Shown here: positions 1 through 9,223 of the stretch, piece after piece
How positions within the stretch are numbered: position 1 is the first letter of the stretch
How the letters are laid out: every line of letters starts with the position of its first letter
Source: Actinopolymorpha rutila
GTDB taxonomy: Bacteria; Actinomycetota; Actinomycetes; Propionibacteriales; Actinopolymorphaceae
DNA: 64,000 bases
Reading direction: 5' to 3'
NCBI RefSeq assembly: GCF_013407855.1
Contig: NZ_JACBZH010000001.1
Location: 558,001 to 622,000 of the forward strand
Made by a program: the position numbers and the translations under genes
The notes under the pieces: model-generated
The model's database searches: none
What the model was told of the DNA's origin: nothing
The model's input: only the letters and a program-made list of their open reading frames with translations

Positions 1-768
1 TTCGCGCACCTGCTGGTGGTGGCGCTGGTGACGTGGTTCTTCCGCCGCGGGATGGTCGAGTCCGAACGCTGGCGAAACGCCGGGCGGGTGGCCGGTGACG
101 CGGTCGCGGGCGGCGCCAGGCAGGCGACGATGCGGTTGCGGGACTTCACCACTCGGGCCAATCTGCGGGCGTTCGCGTTCGTGTTCGCGATGTTCCTGCC
201 GTGGAACCTCGTCGCGGGTACGGCCGGGTTCTTCTTCCCGTACATCCTGCGTACCGTCGGCGGCGCCGGCCAGGGGACCAGCGTGGCCCTGCAGGCGATG
301 GGGTTCCTGATCGTGTCGATCACCACGTCGGTGGTGTTCATGCCGCTCAGCGACACCCGTCACCGGCGGCTGCTGTTCGGGATCGGCGCGGCGCTGCAGG
401 CGATCGCGTACGGCGTGCTGTTCACGTTCCCGCTCGGGGTCACGGTCGCCGTCGTCTACCTCGTGGTGAACAACCTCGGCAGCGGTTTCGGGCAGGGGCC
501 GTTCTTCCGGGTCTGGTCGACCGAGCTGTTCCCGACGCAGATCAGGGCGAGCTCGCAGGCGTTGCTGTACGGCGTGGTGCGGATCCTCATCGGTGGCTGG
601 AGCTTCCTGGTGCCGGTGCTGGCGGCGACCGGATTCCACACGCTCGCGTTGATCCTGCTGTTGCTGCTGTTGCTGCTGGTCGCCAGCGGCGTGATCGGGC
701 TGGTCTTCATGCCGCGGACGGCCGGCAAGACGCTCGAGGAGATCCAGGCCGAACGCGTGGCGGCGTGA
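1..768 (+). CDS. MFS sugar-porter-type transporter, C-terminal part (5' end outside window)
   Basis: The reading frame is open from the first base, so the gene begins upstream of the window; about 255 residues are visible. Five or six hydrophobic segments are present. Sugar-porter hallmarks are seen near the end: ELFPTQIRA in the loop after TM10 and GKTLEEI just after the last membrane span, where the family typically has a PETKG/GKTLEE-like signature. The role is proton-coupled uptake of a sugar or polyol across the cytoplasmic membrane; the substrate cannot be read from this part. A leucine-rich stretch from eight consecutive CTG/TTG-type codons near 655-680 lies in the last TM segment. The next gene starts 24 nt after the stop on the same strand. 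Confidence 0.85.
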   Translation, partial: FAHLLVVALVTWFFRRGMVESERWRNAGRVAGDAVAGGARQATMRLRDFTTRANLRAFAFVFAMFLPWNLVAGTAGFFFPYILRTVGGAGQGTSVALQAMGFLIVSITTSVVFMPLSDTRHRRLLFGIGAALQAIAYGVLFTFPLGVTVAVVYLVVNNLGSGFGQGPFFRVWSTELFPTQIRASSQALLYGVVRILIGGWSFLVPVLAATGFHTLALILLLLLLLLVASGVIGLVFMPRTAGKTLEEIQAERVAA

Positions 769-791
769 CGCAGCTTCGGCAGGATGACGGC

Positions 792-1304
792 ATGGCATGG
801 ACTGCACCGCAGGTCGAACGAGGTTACGCGGAACCACTCGCCGGCGGCGAGCGCGCCGTCCTCGACGGGTGGCTGGACTGGCACCGAACCACCTTGCTGC
901 ACAAGTGTGCCGGGCTGACCGGTGAGCAGTTGGCGCTCCGGGCGATCCCGGCGTCGAACCTCTCGCTGCTCGGGCTCCTTCGTCACGTGGCGGAGGTGGA
1001 GCGGATGTGGTTCCGCCGGAAGGTGGGCGGTGAGAACCTCCCGGAGCTCTACCCGGCCGGTGTGGACTTCGACGACGCCGACGGTGCTTCGGCCGAGGCC
1101 GACTACGCGACGCTGGTGGGCGAGATGGCGGCCTCTCGGGCAGCCGCTGCGGGGGTGGCGTTGGACACCGAGTTCGCGATGGAGGGGTGGGGCCGGCAGG
1201 TGTCGCTGCGGTGGATCCACGTCCACCTGATCGAGGAGTACGCCCGGCACAACGGTCACGCGGACCTGCTGCGGCAGAACGTCGACGGGGCCACCGGCGT
1301 CTGA
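792..1304 (+). CDS. DinB/DUF664 family protein
   Basis: This 170-residue protein matches the DUF664 branch of the DinB four-helix-bundle superfamily: a DGWLDWHRTTLLHKCAGLT start, the central LLGLLRHVAEVERMWFRR helix and a C-terminal HLIEEYARHNGHADLLR helix. Histidines in these three positions (H49-like, H in LRHVAEVE, and H in EEYARHNGH) are the usual metal-binding triad. Members are metal-dependent, often mycothiol-dependent transferases or isomerases in actinobacteria, but the specific substrate is unknown. The ATG at 792 is chosen because the family normally begins a few residues before the first conserved helix. It lies 24 nt downstream of the transporter, and transcription through both is possible. 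Confidence 0.85.
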   Translation: MAWTAPQVERGYAEPLAGGERAVLDGWLDWHRTTLLHKCAGLTGEQLALRAIPASNLSLLGLLRHVAEVERMWFRRKVGGENLPELYPAGVDFDDADGASAEADYATLVGEMAASRAAAAGVALDTEFAMEGWGRQVSLRWIHVHLIEEYARHNGHADLLRQNVDGATGV

Positions 1305-1324
1305 ACCCCTCGTCGCTTCCGAAG

Positions 1325-2236
1325 CTAGGGCGTTTCCGGGGACTCGAGGTGGGACAGGGCGATGTCGAGGTAGTGCTCGGCGTGCTCGGGTGGTCCGTGG
1401 CGGACTGCCCAGTCGACCAGGCCCAGACTCCAGTGCGCCCAGTACGCGCGAAGCATCACCGGGTCCACCTGTCGGCCGAGGATCTCGTCCAGGCGGACGA
1501 TGGCCTCCGGCTCGACCGACGGCCCGCCGGCCGGACGGGTGGCGAGCAGGAACGCGAGGTGGAACCGCAGCTTCAGCAGGGCGAACCACCGGTCACCGCG
1601 CCCGAGTCCGGCCCAGTCGACGATGCCGGTGACGGCCTCGCCGGTGGTGAAGAGGACGTTGCCGGGTACGAGATCCAGGTGCACCAGGTCGTCACCGGAC
1701 AGGTGCTGCGGCGAGGTGTCGCCGATCTCGCGGATCCACTTCAACAGCCGGCGGCTCCGGTCGTCGTACCGCTCCAGCGTCTCGTGCAGGCACCAGCCGT
1801 CCCCGCTTCTCCGCAGGTGAAGGTCGGGAACGTGGACATCCGATCGGTCGGCGAGAACCCCGGCCAGGCGGTCGTTCGCGGCGACGATGGCGTCGACCGT
1901 GTGTGCCGTGACGTGGGTGGGCGGGGCGCCTGGTAGCCGCTCCTGGACGATGACGGCGCCCTCGGACACCTCGGTGACGAGTTCGTGCCGGGGCACCGGT
2001 GCGCCGCGTTCGCGGGCGAGACCGAGGACGTCGCCGAGGTGACGCAGGAAGCCTGCGGGTGCGGTCGAGCGGGTGAGTACGCCGTCGCGTCCGTCCGGCC
2101 GGCGTACGAAGACGGCCTCGCTGACCTCGCCGTGCCTGGCGGTCCCGACGAGTTCGAGCTCCAGCCCGGACCGCGCGTTGAGGTCCCGGACAAGTCGCCG
2201 CGCCCTGCTCGTCGCCGTATCCACGACGGACACCAT
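1325..2236 (-). CDS. Aminoglycoside phosphotransferase-fold kinase-like protein
   Basis: A 303-residue protein with the APH/choline-kinase fold. The catalytic loop reads LVHLDLVPGNVLF (H186, D188, N193) and the metal-binding aspartate is in GIVDWAGLGRGDR (about D207). The N-terminal lobe (1-100) has a QERLPG hinge-type motif. Such proteins phosphorylate small molecules with ATP; in actinobacterial genomes most are uncharacterised and this one has no resistance-gene context. The ATG at 2236 is preferred over an in-frame ATG 57 nt upstream because the first segment would be arginine-rich and unlike the family. It converges with the DinB gene. Confidence 0.8.
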   Translation of the reverse strand: MVSVVDTATSRARRLVRDLNARSGLELELVGTARHGEVSEAVFVRRPDGRDGVLTRSTAPAGFLRHLGDVLGLARERGAPVPRHELVTEVSEGAVIVQERLPGAPPTHVTAHTVDAIVAANDRLAGVLADRSDVHVPDLHLRRSGDGWCLHETLERYDDRSRRLLKWIREIGDTSPQHLSGDDLVHLDLVPGNVLFTTGEAVTGIVDWAGLGRGDRWFALLKLRFHLAFLLATRPAGGPSVEPEAIVRLDEILGRQVDPVMLRAYWAHWSLGLVDWAVRHGPPEHAEHYLDIALSHLESPETP

Positions 2237-2368
2237 GCGGCGAACCTGTCGCGATCGCAAGGGAGTATGCGGGCCGGCAGGCGAACAGAACAAGGGGTCT
2301 GGTGTTGCCCCCTACCGTGCCGGCCGAATGGGCGGGCACTGTCGGAGGCCTCTCGTAGGGTCTGGGTC

Positions 2369-2794
2369 ATGGCACTGTCTGTGAGCGAACGAGAGCAGTT
2401 CCTTGCCGAGCCGCACGTCGCCGCGCTGGCGGTGGACGCGGAAGATGGTCGGGCGCCACTGGTGGTCCCGATCTGGTACCAGTACGAGCCCGGCGGCGAG
2501 GCCTGGGTGCTGACCGGAGTGCATTCGCGCAAGGCGCGGTTGATCGAGGCCGCCGGCCGGTTCTCGCTGATGGTCGAGCGTGTGCGGCCTTCGGTGCGCT
2601 ACGTCTCGATTGAAGGCCCCGTCACCCGGACCAGCCCGATGACCGACGAGCAGCTGGACGAGATGGCGCGGCGATACCTCCCACCGGAGGTGGTGAAGGG
2701 TTACATCGAGATGGCGAAGGCCGAGCACGGCGAGCAGCTCATGGTCGCCATGCGGCCGGAGCGTTGGCTGTCCTCCGACCTGGGTTCGTTCTGA
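2369..2794 (+). CDS. Pyridoxamine 5'-phosphate oxidase-fold protein
   Basis: A 141-residue split-barrel protein. It has the typical start ERE.FLAEPHVAALAVD, then the flavin/F420-binding strand PLVVPIWYQYEPGGEAWVLT and the following HSRKARLIEAAGRFSLMVE, which in this family contact the cofactor phosphate. Members bind FMN, F420 or heme/biliverdin, so the exact reaction is not determined. The ATG at 2369 fits the family start. It lies divergent from the phosphotransferase-like gene with about 130 nt between the two starts. Confidence 0.8.
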   Translation: MALSVSEREQFLAEPHVAALAVDAEDGRAPLVVPIWYQYEPGGEAWVLTGVHSRKARLIEAAGRFSLMVERVRPSVRYVSIEGPVTRTSPMTDEQLDEMARRYLPPEVVKGYIEMAKAEHGEQLMVAMRPERWLSSDLGSF

Positions 2795-2909
2795 CCCGGT
2801 TTGCCTGAGGTGCCGCCCTGTCCGGACGCCCGTCCCCGGCCTCCGGGTGGGCGAGGTGGCATACCGCGCCTGTGTCCGGTAGGGATGAGGCACGTCCGAA
2901 GGGAGCCGA

Positions 2910-4505
2910 ATGCGTCAGCTGGAAGTGGAACGCAAGTACGACGTCGAGCCGGACTTCGTCCTGCCCGATCTGTCCTCGGCCCCCGGAGCGGCCTCGCTCG
3001 ACGAGCCCGTCGAGCACGAGCTGGACGCGACCTACTACGACACCGACGAGCTGCACCTGTCCCGTCACCGGGTGACGCTTCGCCGGCGCGCCGGCGGCCA
3101 CGACGCGGGCTGGCACCTCAAGCGGCCGGCCGGCGCCGGGGGAGCGCCCGAGCATCATGGTGCGCGGACCGAGCTCAGGGCTCCGCTCGACGAGGGTGAC
3201 GGCGCCGAGCGCGCCGAGCCGCCCGCGTCGTTCGCCGAGGAGCTCCGCGCGCTGACCCGAGGGCATCCGCTTCGCCCGGTGGCGGGGATCCGCACCCGGC
3301 GGCTCGAACGCGTTCTCCGTTCCGGCTCCGGTGACGCCCTCGCCGAGGTCTGCGACGACCACGTCACCGCGCACACCTACGGTGACGCGGTGACCGCGCG
3401 CGAGTGGCGGGAGGTGGAGGTCGAGCTCGTCGAGGGTCCGCCCGGCCTGCTCGACGCGACCGAACGGCTGCTGCTGGACGCGGGCGCACGCCCGGCCGCG
3501 TACGGGTCCAAGCTGGCTCGCACCCTCGACCTGCGGCCGTCGCGCACACCGGAGGCCGCGCGGTCGGGGCGTGGTTCCGGCAGCGACGAGGAACGCGCAT
3601 GGTCGGCCGTCGCGACGTACATCGCCGACCAGCGAGACGCCATCATCACCCTCGATCCGGGCGTACGACGGGGTGATCCCGAGGCGGTGCACCAGATGCG
3701 CGTCGCCTGCCGTCGGCTGCGGAGCACGCTACGCACCTTCCGGCCGTTCCTCGACCGCGCGCGCACCGACCCTCTCGGCGTCGAGCTGCGCTGGCTGGCC
3801 GGCGACCTGGGCCTGCTCCGCGACAGCCAGGTGCAGGCCGAGGGGCTGCGGGCCGCCATCGCCGCCGAACCCACCGAACTCGTGATCGGACCCGTGGAGC
3901 GGCGGATCAGCGACCACTTCGCGGCCGAGGCCGAGCAGGCGCGCGGCCGCGTCGCTGCCGCACTGGACAGCCCGCGATACGCCACCCTGCTCGACAACCT
4001 GGACGCGCTCGTGGAGGCCACCGCGGGCCAGGAGGCCGGCGCGGCCGGACTGCGAAGGCGAGCACGTAAGGCGCTTCGCCGGGTCGACCGCCGGCTCGAC
4101 CACGCCGCCGCGCTGTCCACACGACCCCGAGCCACGCCCTCGGTGACCCCGCCCCTTCCCGGGGTGGTCCGCGACCGATCCGCCGCGCTGCACGAGGCAC
4201 GAAAGGCCGCGAAGCGGGCGAGGTACGCCGCGGAGGCGCTCACCGCCGTCGGCGGCAAGGACGCCCGCCGCCTGGTCAGGGCGCTCAAACGGTTGCAGAA
4301 GGTGCTCGGCGCCCACCAGGACAGCGTCGTCGCCCGGCAGACGCTCCGCGACGTCGGCGTACGCGCCCACCTCGACCAGGAGAACGCCTTCACCTACGGC
4401 CTGTTGCACGCCCGCGAGCAGGCCGCCGCCGAACGCGTCCTCGAGGACCTGCCCGCGGTGGAGCGGGCGATCCGCCGCAGGAAGGCTCGACGCTGGCTCG
4501 GCTGA
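2910..4505 (+). CDS. CYTH-CHAD domain protein (triphosphate tunnel metalloenzyme plus polyphosphate-associated domain)
   Basis: The 531-residue protein begins with the CYTH signature EVERKYDV (ExExK at residues 4-8), followed by basic strands such as HRVTLRRRAGGHDAGWHLKR that line the triphosphate tunnel. Residues about 225-525 form a CHAD domain with VHQMRVACRRLRSTLRTF and HEARKAAKRARYAAEAL, the two conserved histidine/arginine-rich helices of that family. The N-terminal domain is expected to hydrolyse inorganic triphosphate or a related compound and the CHAD domain to bind polyphosphate. A good Shine-Dalgarno GGGAG lies about 8 nt before the ATG. Confidence 0.9.
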   Translation: MRQLEVERKYDVEPDFVLPDLSSAPGAASLDEPVEHELDATYYDTDELHLSRHRVTLRRRAGGHDAGWHLKRPAGAGGAPEHHGARTELRAPLDEGDGAERAEPPASFAEELRALTRGHPLRPVAGIRTRRLERVLRSGSGDALAEVCDDHVTAHTYGDAVTAREWREVEVELVEGPPGLLDATERLLLDAGARPAAYGSKLARTLDLRPSRTPEAARSGRGSGSDEERAWSAVATYIADQRDAIITLDPGVRRGDPEAVHQMRVACRRLRSTLRTFRPFLDRARTDPLGVELRWLAGDLGLLRDSQVQAEGLRAAIAAEPTELVIGPVERRISDHFAAEAEQARGRVAAALDSPRYATLLDNLDALVEATAGQEAGAAGLRRRARKALRRVDRRLDHAAALSTRPRATPSVTPPLPGVVRDRSAALHEARKAAKRARYAAEALTAVGGKDARRLVRALKRLQKVLGAHQDSVVARQTLRDVGVRAHLDQENAFTYGLLHAREQAAAERVLEDLPAVERAIRRRKARRWLG

Positions 4506-4600
4506 GGCGGCTGCCCCCGGATCCCGCTCACTCCCACGGGTGAGCGAAGCCCCTCGCCGGGTGCACGCGCCCAGAGGTCGGCGGCGCGCATCGTCGAGGC

Positions 4601-5641
4601 ATGACCGACAGCCCCTCCGCGACAGCGACAGCGGCCCCGACAACACCCCGAAGGCTGAACAGAGGTGGATGCCGCCCGGCCTGGGCGCTCGCGGCGTTCG
4701 GGTTCGCCGACGCCTACGCCCTGGTTCGGCTGCTGTGGGCCACCGGCAGCCGGTGGGGCTACACCGCGTGCGACCGCACCGTCGAGCAGACCGCCGACCA
4801 GGTGGCCACCGGATGCGGCGCGGCCACGCTGGACTCCCTGCCGTTCTGGTCCGGGTGGGGCGCGGTCGCCCTGTGCGCCGCCCTGGTGGCGGTGACCGCG
4901 CTCGGCGTCGTGCGGCCCGGGCGACTGGTGGCCGCCGGCCTGTGGCCTGCCGCCGCCGTCCTGGTCGCGCTGTCCTTCCCCGGGCACCTGGTGTTCCAGG
5001 TCGCCGCGGCGGCCGGCCATCTCACCGACTGGCGCGACCTCGCCAACCGCGTGGTGCTCCTCGGCGGTGGCCTGCTGGTCGCCGCCGCGGCGGTCTCGGC
5101 GGCGCCACGCGCGCAGGGGGTACGACGACCGGCCGGGGTTCTCCAGGCGCCGCGGTGGTTGCGCGCCTGGGCAGGTGCCGGGTGCGCCCTGCCCCTGCTC
5201 GGCTGGACGCTCCCGCACACCCTGTGGCTGCTCGGCGTTCCGTTCGGGATCCCGGCGGAGATGCTGGCGAAGGTTCGCGAGGACATCAGCCCAGCGATGG
5301 GCATCGCCCTGTGTGCCGTACCCGCGCTCGGCGGCCTGCTCACCCTGGGACTCGCCGGCCGGTGGGGACAGGAGTTCCCGCGCTGGCTGCCGCTGCTGGC
5401 CGGCCGCCGGGTGCCCCGCCTGCTCGCGCTGGTCCCGGCCGGGGTGGCCTCGGTGGCGCTCACGTCGTACGGCCTGATCGGTGTCTCGATGATCGCCACC
5501 GCCCTCGTCGACGGGCAGACCACCTGGGCAGGGCTCGCGGCGGCGTGGGCCGTCACCGGCACCGAGGTGCTCTTCCTGGCCTGGGGCGTCGCCCTCGGCG
5601 TTGCCACCCTCGGCTACCACCGGCTGACCCGCGCCCGGTGA
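4601..5641 (+). CDS. Multi-pass membrane protein of unknown function
   Basis: A 346-residue protein with a short polar N-terminus rich in Thr/Ala and roughly eight hydrophobic segments (for example around residues 30-45, 90-110, 120-140, 155-170, 195-215, 240-260, 285-310 and 320-340). An extracellular-type loop with paired cysteines (TACDRT and TGCGAAT, about residues 57 and 71) could form a disulfide. No enzyme motif is recognised. It starts 95 nt after the CYTH-CHAD gene on the same strand, so co-transcription is possible but no link is evident. Confidence 0.75.
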   Translation: MTDSPSATATAAPTTPRRLNRGGCRPAWALAAFGFADAYALVRLLWATGSRWGYTACDRTVEQTADQVATGCGAATLDSLPFWSGWGAVALCAALVAVTALGVVRPGRLVAAGLWPAAAVLVALSFPGHLVFQVAAAAGHLTDWRDLANRVVLLGGGLLVAAAAVSAAPRAQGVRRPAGVLQAPRWLRAWAGAGCALPLLGWTLPHTLWLLGVPFGIPAEMLAKVREDISPAMGIALCAVPALGGLLTLGLAGRWGQEFPRWLPLLAGRRVPRLLALVPAGVASVALTSYGLIGVSMIATALVDGQTTWAGLAAAWAVTGTEVLFLAWGVALGVATLGYHRLTRAR

Positions 5642-5675
5642 CGCCCGGGGGCCTCCTGCGTATCCCGGCACGGGA

Positions 5676-6815
5676 TCAGGCCGGGGGCACGGCGTCCTCG
5701 GACGCCGGCCGGTCGTGGATGGGGCCGTCGGTGTGGGTGAGGCGCCGGCCGGATCCGCCCCGGCGGCAGGCGACGATCTCCGCCGCCACCGAGATCGCCG
5801 TCTCCGCGGGGGTACGGCTGCCGAGGTCGAGTCCGATGGGCGCGGACAGGCGGCGTAGTTCGGCGTCGGTGAGCCCGCGCTCGCGAAGGTGTCCCAGCCG
5901 GTCCTCCGCCGTCCGCCGGCTGCCGAGCAGGCCCACGTACGCAGCGGGGCAGCGCAGCGCGACCTCGAGCAACGGCACGTCGAACCTCGGGTCGTGGGTG
6001 AGTACGCACACCACGGTGCGGCCGTCGACCCGGCCGGTGGCGCACTCCCGCGCCAGGTACCGGTGCGGCCAGTCGACGACGACCTCGGCCGCGTCGGGCA
6101 CGCGTTCGGCGGTGGCGAAGACGGGCCGGGCGTCGCAGACGGTCACGCGGTAGCCGAGGAACGCGCCGGCCGAGCTCACGGCGGCGGCGAAGTCCGTGGC
6201 GCCGAAGACGAGCATCCGCGCCGGCGGGACGTACGACTGAACGAGCACGGTCAGCCGGCTGGTCAGCGGCAGGATCCCGGACTCGCCCGCGGCCAGCATC
6301 GTGCGTACCTCGGCGAGCAGGGCCGCCGCCCGTTCGTCCGTCATGGGCAGGGAGCCGTACGTGCTCTCGGCGCCGACGAGCAGCCGGGTCCCGGCCGGCT
6401 CCGCACCGCCGAGCACGCCAACCCCCGCCACCGGCTCCTGCGCACGGACGGCCGCGTCGAGCCGGTGGAGCAGCGCCGCGTCGGCGGGTTCGACCAGCAC
6501 CTCGATGGTTCCGCCGCAGGTCAGGCCGGCTGCAAAGGCGTCCTCGTCGGAGACGGCGTACCGCTCCAGGACGGGCCGGCCGGTGTCCAGGACCGCCAGC
6601 GCCCGCTCGTACACCGCCGCCTCGACACAGCCGCCGGACACGCTGCCTGCCACCGCCCCGTCCGCTGCGACGGCCATCGCCGCGCCGACCTCGCGGGGAG
6701 CGCTGTCGAACGTGGCCACTACCGTCGCCACCGCGCACCGCCGGCCCGCGTCCAGCCAGCCCAGCACGACCGGCAGGAGGTCGCGGAGGTCGCCGTGGCC
6801 ACCCGTCCAGCTCAT
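5676..6815 (-). CDS. XdhC/CoxI family molybdoenzyme maturation protein
   Basis: The 379-residue protein has the N-terminal XdhC/CoxI domain, with VATVVATFDSAPREVGAAM and the SVSGGCVEAAVYE motif, and a C-terminal Rossmann-type domain with LVFGATDFAAAV, VCVLTHDPRFDVPLL and YVGLLGSRRTAEDR. XdhC-type chaperones bind and sulfurate molybdenum cofactor for xanthine dehydrogenase or aerobic CO dehydrogenase. No hydroxylase subunits lie nearby. The only molybdenum enzyme in the window is the formate dehydrogenase near 50 kb, a family matured by FdhD rather than XdhC, so the client is presumably elsewhere. ATG at 6815 or the GTG one codon earlier could both serve as start. Confidence 0.85.
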   Translation of the reverse strand: MSWTGGHGDLRDLLPVVLGWLDAGRRCAVATVVATFDSAPREVGAAMAVAADGAVAGSVSGGCVEAAVYERALAVLDTGRPVLERYAVSDEDAFAAGLTCGGTIEVLVEPADAALLHRLDAAVRAQEPVAGVGVLGGAEPAGTRLLVGAESTYGSLPMTDERAAALLAEVRTMLAAGESGILPLTSRLTVLVQSYVPPARMLVFGATDFAAAVSSAGAFLGYRVTVCDARPVFATAERVPDAAEVVVDWPHRYLARECATGRVDGRTVVCVLTHDPRFDVPLLEVALRCPAAYVGLLGSRRTAEDRLGHLRERGLTDAELRRLSAPIGLDLGSRTPAETAISVAAEIVACRRGGSGRRLTHTDGPIHDRPASEDAVPPA

Positions 6816-6892
6816 CACCAGATCATCTCGCAGCCCGGCGGAAGTCGCCGCGCGGGCGACGTGGCCGAGGACGTCCCGGCCCCGGGCACGAA

Positions 6893-6970
6893 CGAAGCCT
6901 CCCGACCCGAGGCGTACGGCGTCGTCGGTTCTGAGTCGACGATGCGTACGCCAGGGGCCGGGAGGCTTCG
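6893..6970. repeat. Long near-perfect inverted repeat (78-nt hairpin)
   Basis: The outer arms are a perfect 12-bp inverted repeat, CGAAGCCTCCCG (6893-6904) against CGGGAGGCTTCG (6959-6970). Inside, GGCGTACGGCGTCGTCG (from 6911) pairs almost completely with CGACGATGCGTACGCC (ends 6952), leaving a loop of about 9 nt. It lies between the stop of the aldo/keto reductase gene and the start of xdhC, both on the minus strand. It may act as a terminator for the former or be a small mobile repeat. Confidence 0.75.
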
Positions 6971-6999
6971 GTGACGCGGGATCTACCAGGTGCGACTGC

Positions 7000-7962
7000 C
7001 TACCAGGCGTAGTCCTCGGGCGCGGTGCGGTGACCGGGGAAGATCTCGTTCAGCCGGTCGAGCGCCTTGTCGTCCAGCCGGACGTCCAGCGCTCGCTCGG
7101 CGGCGTCGAGCTGCTCCATCGTGCGCGGCCCGATGATCGGCGCCGTCACCGCGGGCTGCGCGAGCAGCCAGGCCAGCGCGACGTCGCCGGGCTCGTGGCC
7201 GAGGTCGGCGGCGAGGTTCTCGTACGCCTCCAGCTGCGGCCGATACTTCTGGATCGCCTCGGCCTGCTGGCGGCGCTTGCCCTCGTTCTCCTTGCGGAGG
7301 ACGCCACCTAGCAGCCCGCCTGCCAGCGGCGACCACGGGATGACGCCGAGGCCGTAGTGCTGCGCGGCCGGGAGCACCTCGAGCTCGACCGCGCGGGCCA
7401 GCAGGCTGTACTTCGACTGCTCGCTGACCAGGCCGACGAAGTTACGGCGGGCAGCTGCCTCCTGGGCCTGCGCGATGTGCCAGCCGGCGAAGTTGCTGCT
7501 GCCGACGTAGAGGATCTTGCCCTGCTGGACGGCCACCTCGAGGGCCTGCCAGATCTCCTCCCACGGCGTCTGCCGATCGATGTGGTGGAACTGGTACAGG
7601 TCGATGTAGTCCGTCTGCAGCCGCTTGAGGCTGGCGTCGAGCGCGCGACGGAGGTTCAGCGCGGACAGCCGGCCCTCGTTCGGCCAGTCGCCCATGTCGC
7701 CGTAGACCTTGGTGGCCAGCACGGTGCGCTCGCGGCGGCCACCGCCCTGGGCGAACCAGCTGCCGACGATCTGCTCGGTGTTGCCCTTGTTGTCCTGACC
7801 GCCGTAGACGTTGGCGGTGTCGAAGAAGTTGACGCCCTTGTCGTGGGCGGCGTCCATGATCGCGTGCGAGTCAGCCTCTGTCGTGTGCGGCCCGAAGTTC
7901 ATCGTGCCCAGGCAGAGGCGGCTGACCTTGAGGCCGGTACGACCGAGGTGAGTGAATTCCAT
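7000..7962 (-). CDS. Aldo/keto reductase
   Basis: A 320-residue TIM-barrel NADPH-dependent oxidoreductase. The N-terminus MEFTHLGRTGLKVSRLCLG is typical. The catalytic tetrad is visible as NFFDTANVYGG (Asp, Tyr), LATKVYGD (Lys) and YQFHHID (His), and the C-terminal IIGPRTMEQLDAAERAL is the cofactor-phosphate loop. Family members of this type reduce sugars, aldehydes or keto-sugars. The ATG at 7962 is preferred over one three codons upstream because the upstream ATG overlaps its only Shine-Dalgarno-like sequence. With the next minus-strand gene it forms a sugar-type dehydrogenase pair beside a decayed sugar transporter. Confidence 0.9.
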   Translation of the reverse strand: MEFTHLGRTGLKVSRLCLGTMNFGPHTTEADSHAIMDAAHDKGVNFFDTANVYGGQDNKGNTEQIVGSWFAQGGGRRERTVLATKVYGDMGDWPNEGRLSALNLRRALDASLKRLQTDYIDLYQFHHIDRQTPWEEIWQALEVAVQQGKILYVGSSNFAGWHIAQAQEAAARRNFVGLVSEQSKYSLLARAVELEVLPAAQHYGLGVIPWSPLAGGLLGGVLRKENEGKRRQQAEAIQKYRPQLEAYENLAADLGHEPGDVALAWLLAQPAVTAPIIGPRTMEQLDAAERALDVRLDDKALDRLNEIFPGHRTAPEDYAW

Positions 7963-8105
7963 GCTCTCCATCCTGTAAGTCGGGCGGCCAGCCGTCCAAC
8001 AGCAGAATCCGCTGAGTTTGAGCAGCCAGACCGATCAATCCGGCGGGCTCCCCGCGGCCGAGCACGGCGTGGCCGGGCCCGGCGCGGGTGCACGCCGACG
8101 GGGTC

Positions 8106-9149
8106 TCAGCCCAGACCGCCGACCCGGGTGGCGTTGGCCTGGGCGGTCAGCGCCAACTCGGTCGCGGTGAAGACCAGCTCCTGGGGAATCGCGGTGTCAC
8201 CACGGCGTACGACGTCGTCGAGGATGGCCGGGAAGTACGGCAGCTCGACGTCGTCGCTCTCGAGGTACTGCGTGTCCTTGCCGTTCACCACGAAGAGGTG
8301 GTCACCGCCCGGCCGGCCGAGCAGGTCGATGTTCTTGCGTACCTCCATGTAGCCCTCGGTGCCGAGAACGGTGAGCCGCCCGTCGCCCCACACACCAAGG
8401 CCTTCAGGGGTGTACCAGTCGACCCGGGCGTAGCCGTGGGCGTGCGGGCTGCGCAGCACGACCTCGCCGAAGTCCTGGAACTCGGGGTACTCCGGGTGGG
8501 CGAAGTTGCCGACCGTCGACGACACGACCTCGGCGCTGGTCGAGCCGGTGAGGTAGAGGAACTGGTCGACCTGGTGGGAGGCGATGTCGGCGAGGATCCC
8601 GCCGGCCAGCCCCGGGTCGAACGTCCACGACGGGCGAGTGTGCGGGCGCAGGTGGTGCGGGCCGGTTCCCATGGTCTGGACGACCTGGCCGATCGCGCCC
8701 TCCTCGATCAGCCGGCGGGCGTGCACGGTCGCCCTGGACGCGGTGCGCTCGGAGAACGCCACCGACCAGAAGCGTCCGGTCTCGGCCACCGCGGTCCTCA
8801 CCTCGGCGAGCTGGTCCAAGGTGATGGCGCCCGGCTTGTCCGCCACCACGTCCTTGCCGTTGCGCATCGCCGCGACCGCGATCTCGGCCCGACGCGCGGG
8901 GACGGCGGCCGTGACGACCAGCGCGATGTCGGGGTCGGTGAGGAGCTCGTCCGCCTCGGCCACGCGGGGGATCTGCGGAGCCCGCTCGGCCAGCGCCGCG
9001 GTGTGCGGGGTGTCGGTCTCGCTCCACATGCCGACGCACTCCGCACCTGCCCCGATCAGGCCGTGCACGAGGCCGAGGATGTGACCGTGGTCGAGGCCGA
9101 CGGCGGCGAACTTCAACGGCTTGGTCGTACGGGAGTCGGTGCTCGTCAT
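8106..9149 (-). CDS. Gfo/Idh/MocA family oxidoreductase
   Basis: A 347-residue NAD(P)-dependent dehydrogenase-like protein. The Rossmann entry reads FAAVGLDHGHILGLV, lacking the classic GxGxxG but of the type found in many carbohydrate-linked members. The cofactor motif is VVADKPGAI where EKP is most common. The C-terminal domain holds GGILADIASHQVDQFLYLTG, the usual GGxxxDxxxHxxD active-site helix with a catalytic histidine. It likely oxidises a sugar or inositol derivative. It is transcribed away from the broken ABC transporter genes, which start about 75 nt from its ATG, as expected of a former divergent sugar-use locus. Confidence 0.88.
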   Translation of the reverse strand: MTSTDSRTTKPLKFAAVGLDHGHILGLVHGLIGAGAECVGMWSETDTPHTAALAERAPQIPRVAEADELLTDPDIALVVTAAVPARRAEIAVAAMRNGKDVVADKPGAITLDQLAEVRTAVAETGRFWSVAFSERTASRATVHARRLIEEGAIGQVVQTMGTGPHHLRPHTRPSWTFDPGLAGGILADIASHQVDQFLYLTGSTSAEVVSSTVGNFAHPEYPEFQDFGEVVLRSPHAHGYARVDWYTPEGLGVWGDGRLTVLGTEGYMEVRKNIDLLGRPGGDHLFVVNGKDTQYLESDDVELPYFPAILDDVVRRGDTAIPQELVFTATELALTAQANATRVGGLG

Positions 9150-9223
9150 GCGTCCACCATTCCACGCCGACCGCTGCTGCCGGGAGTCGTACAGGCCGGA
9201 ACGCCGCCGTCGGCCAGCGGACG

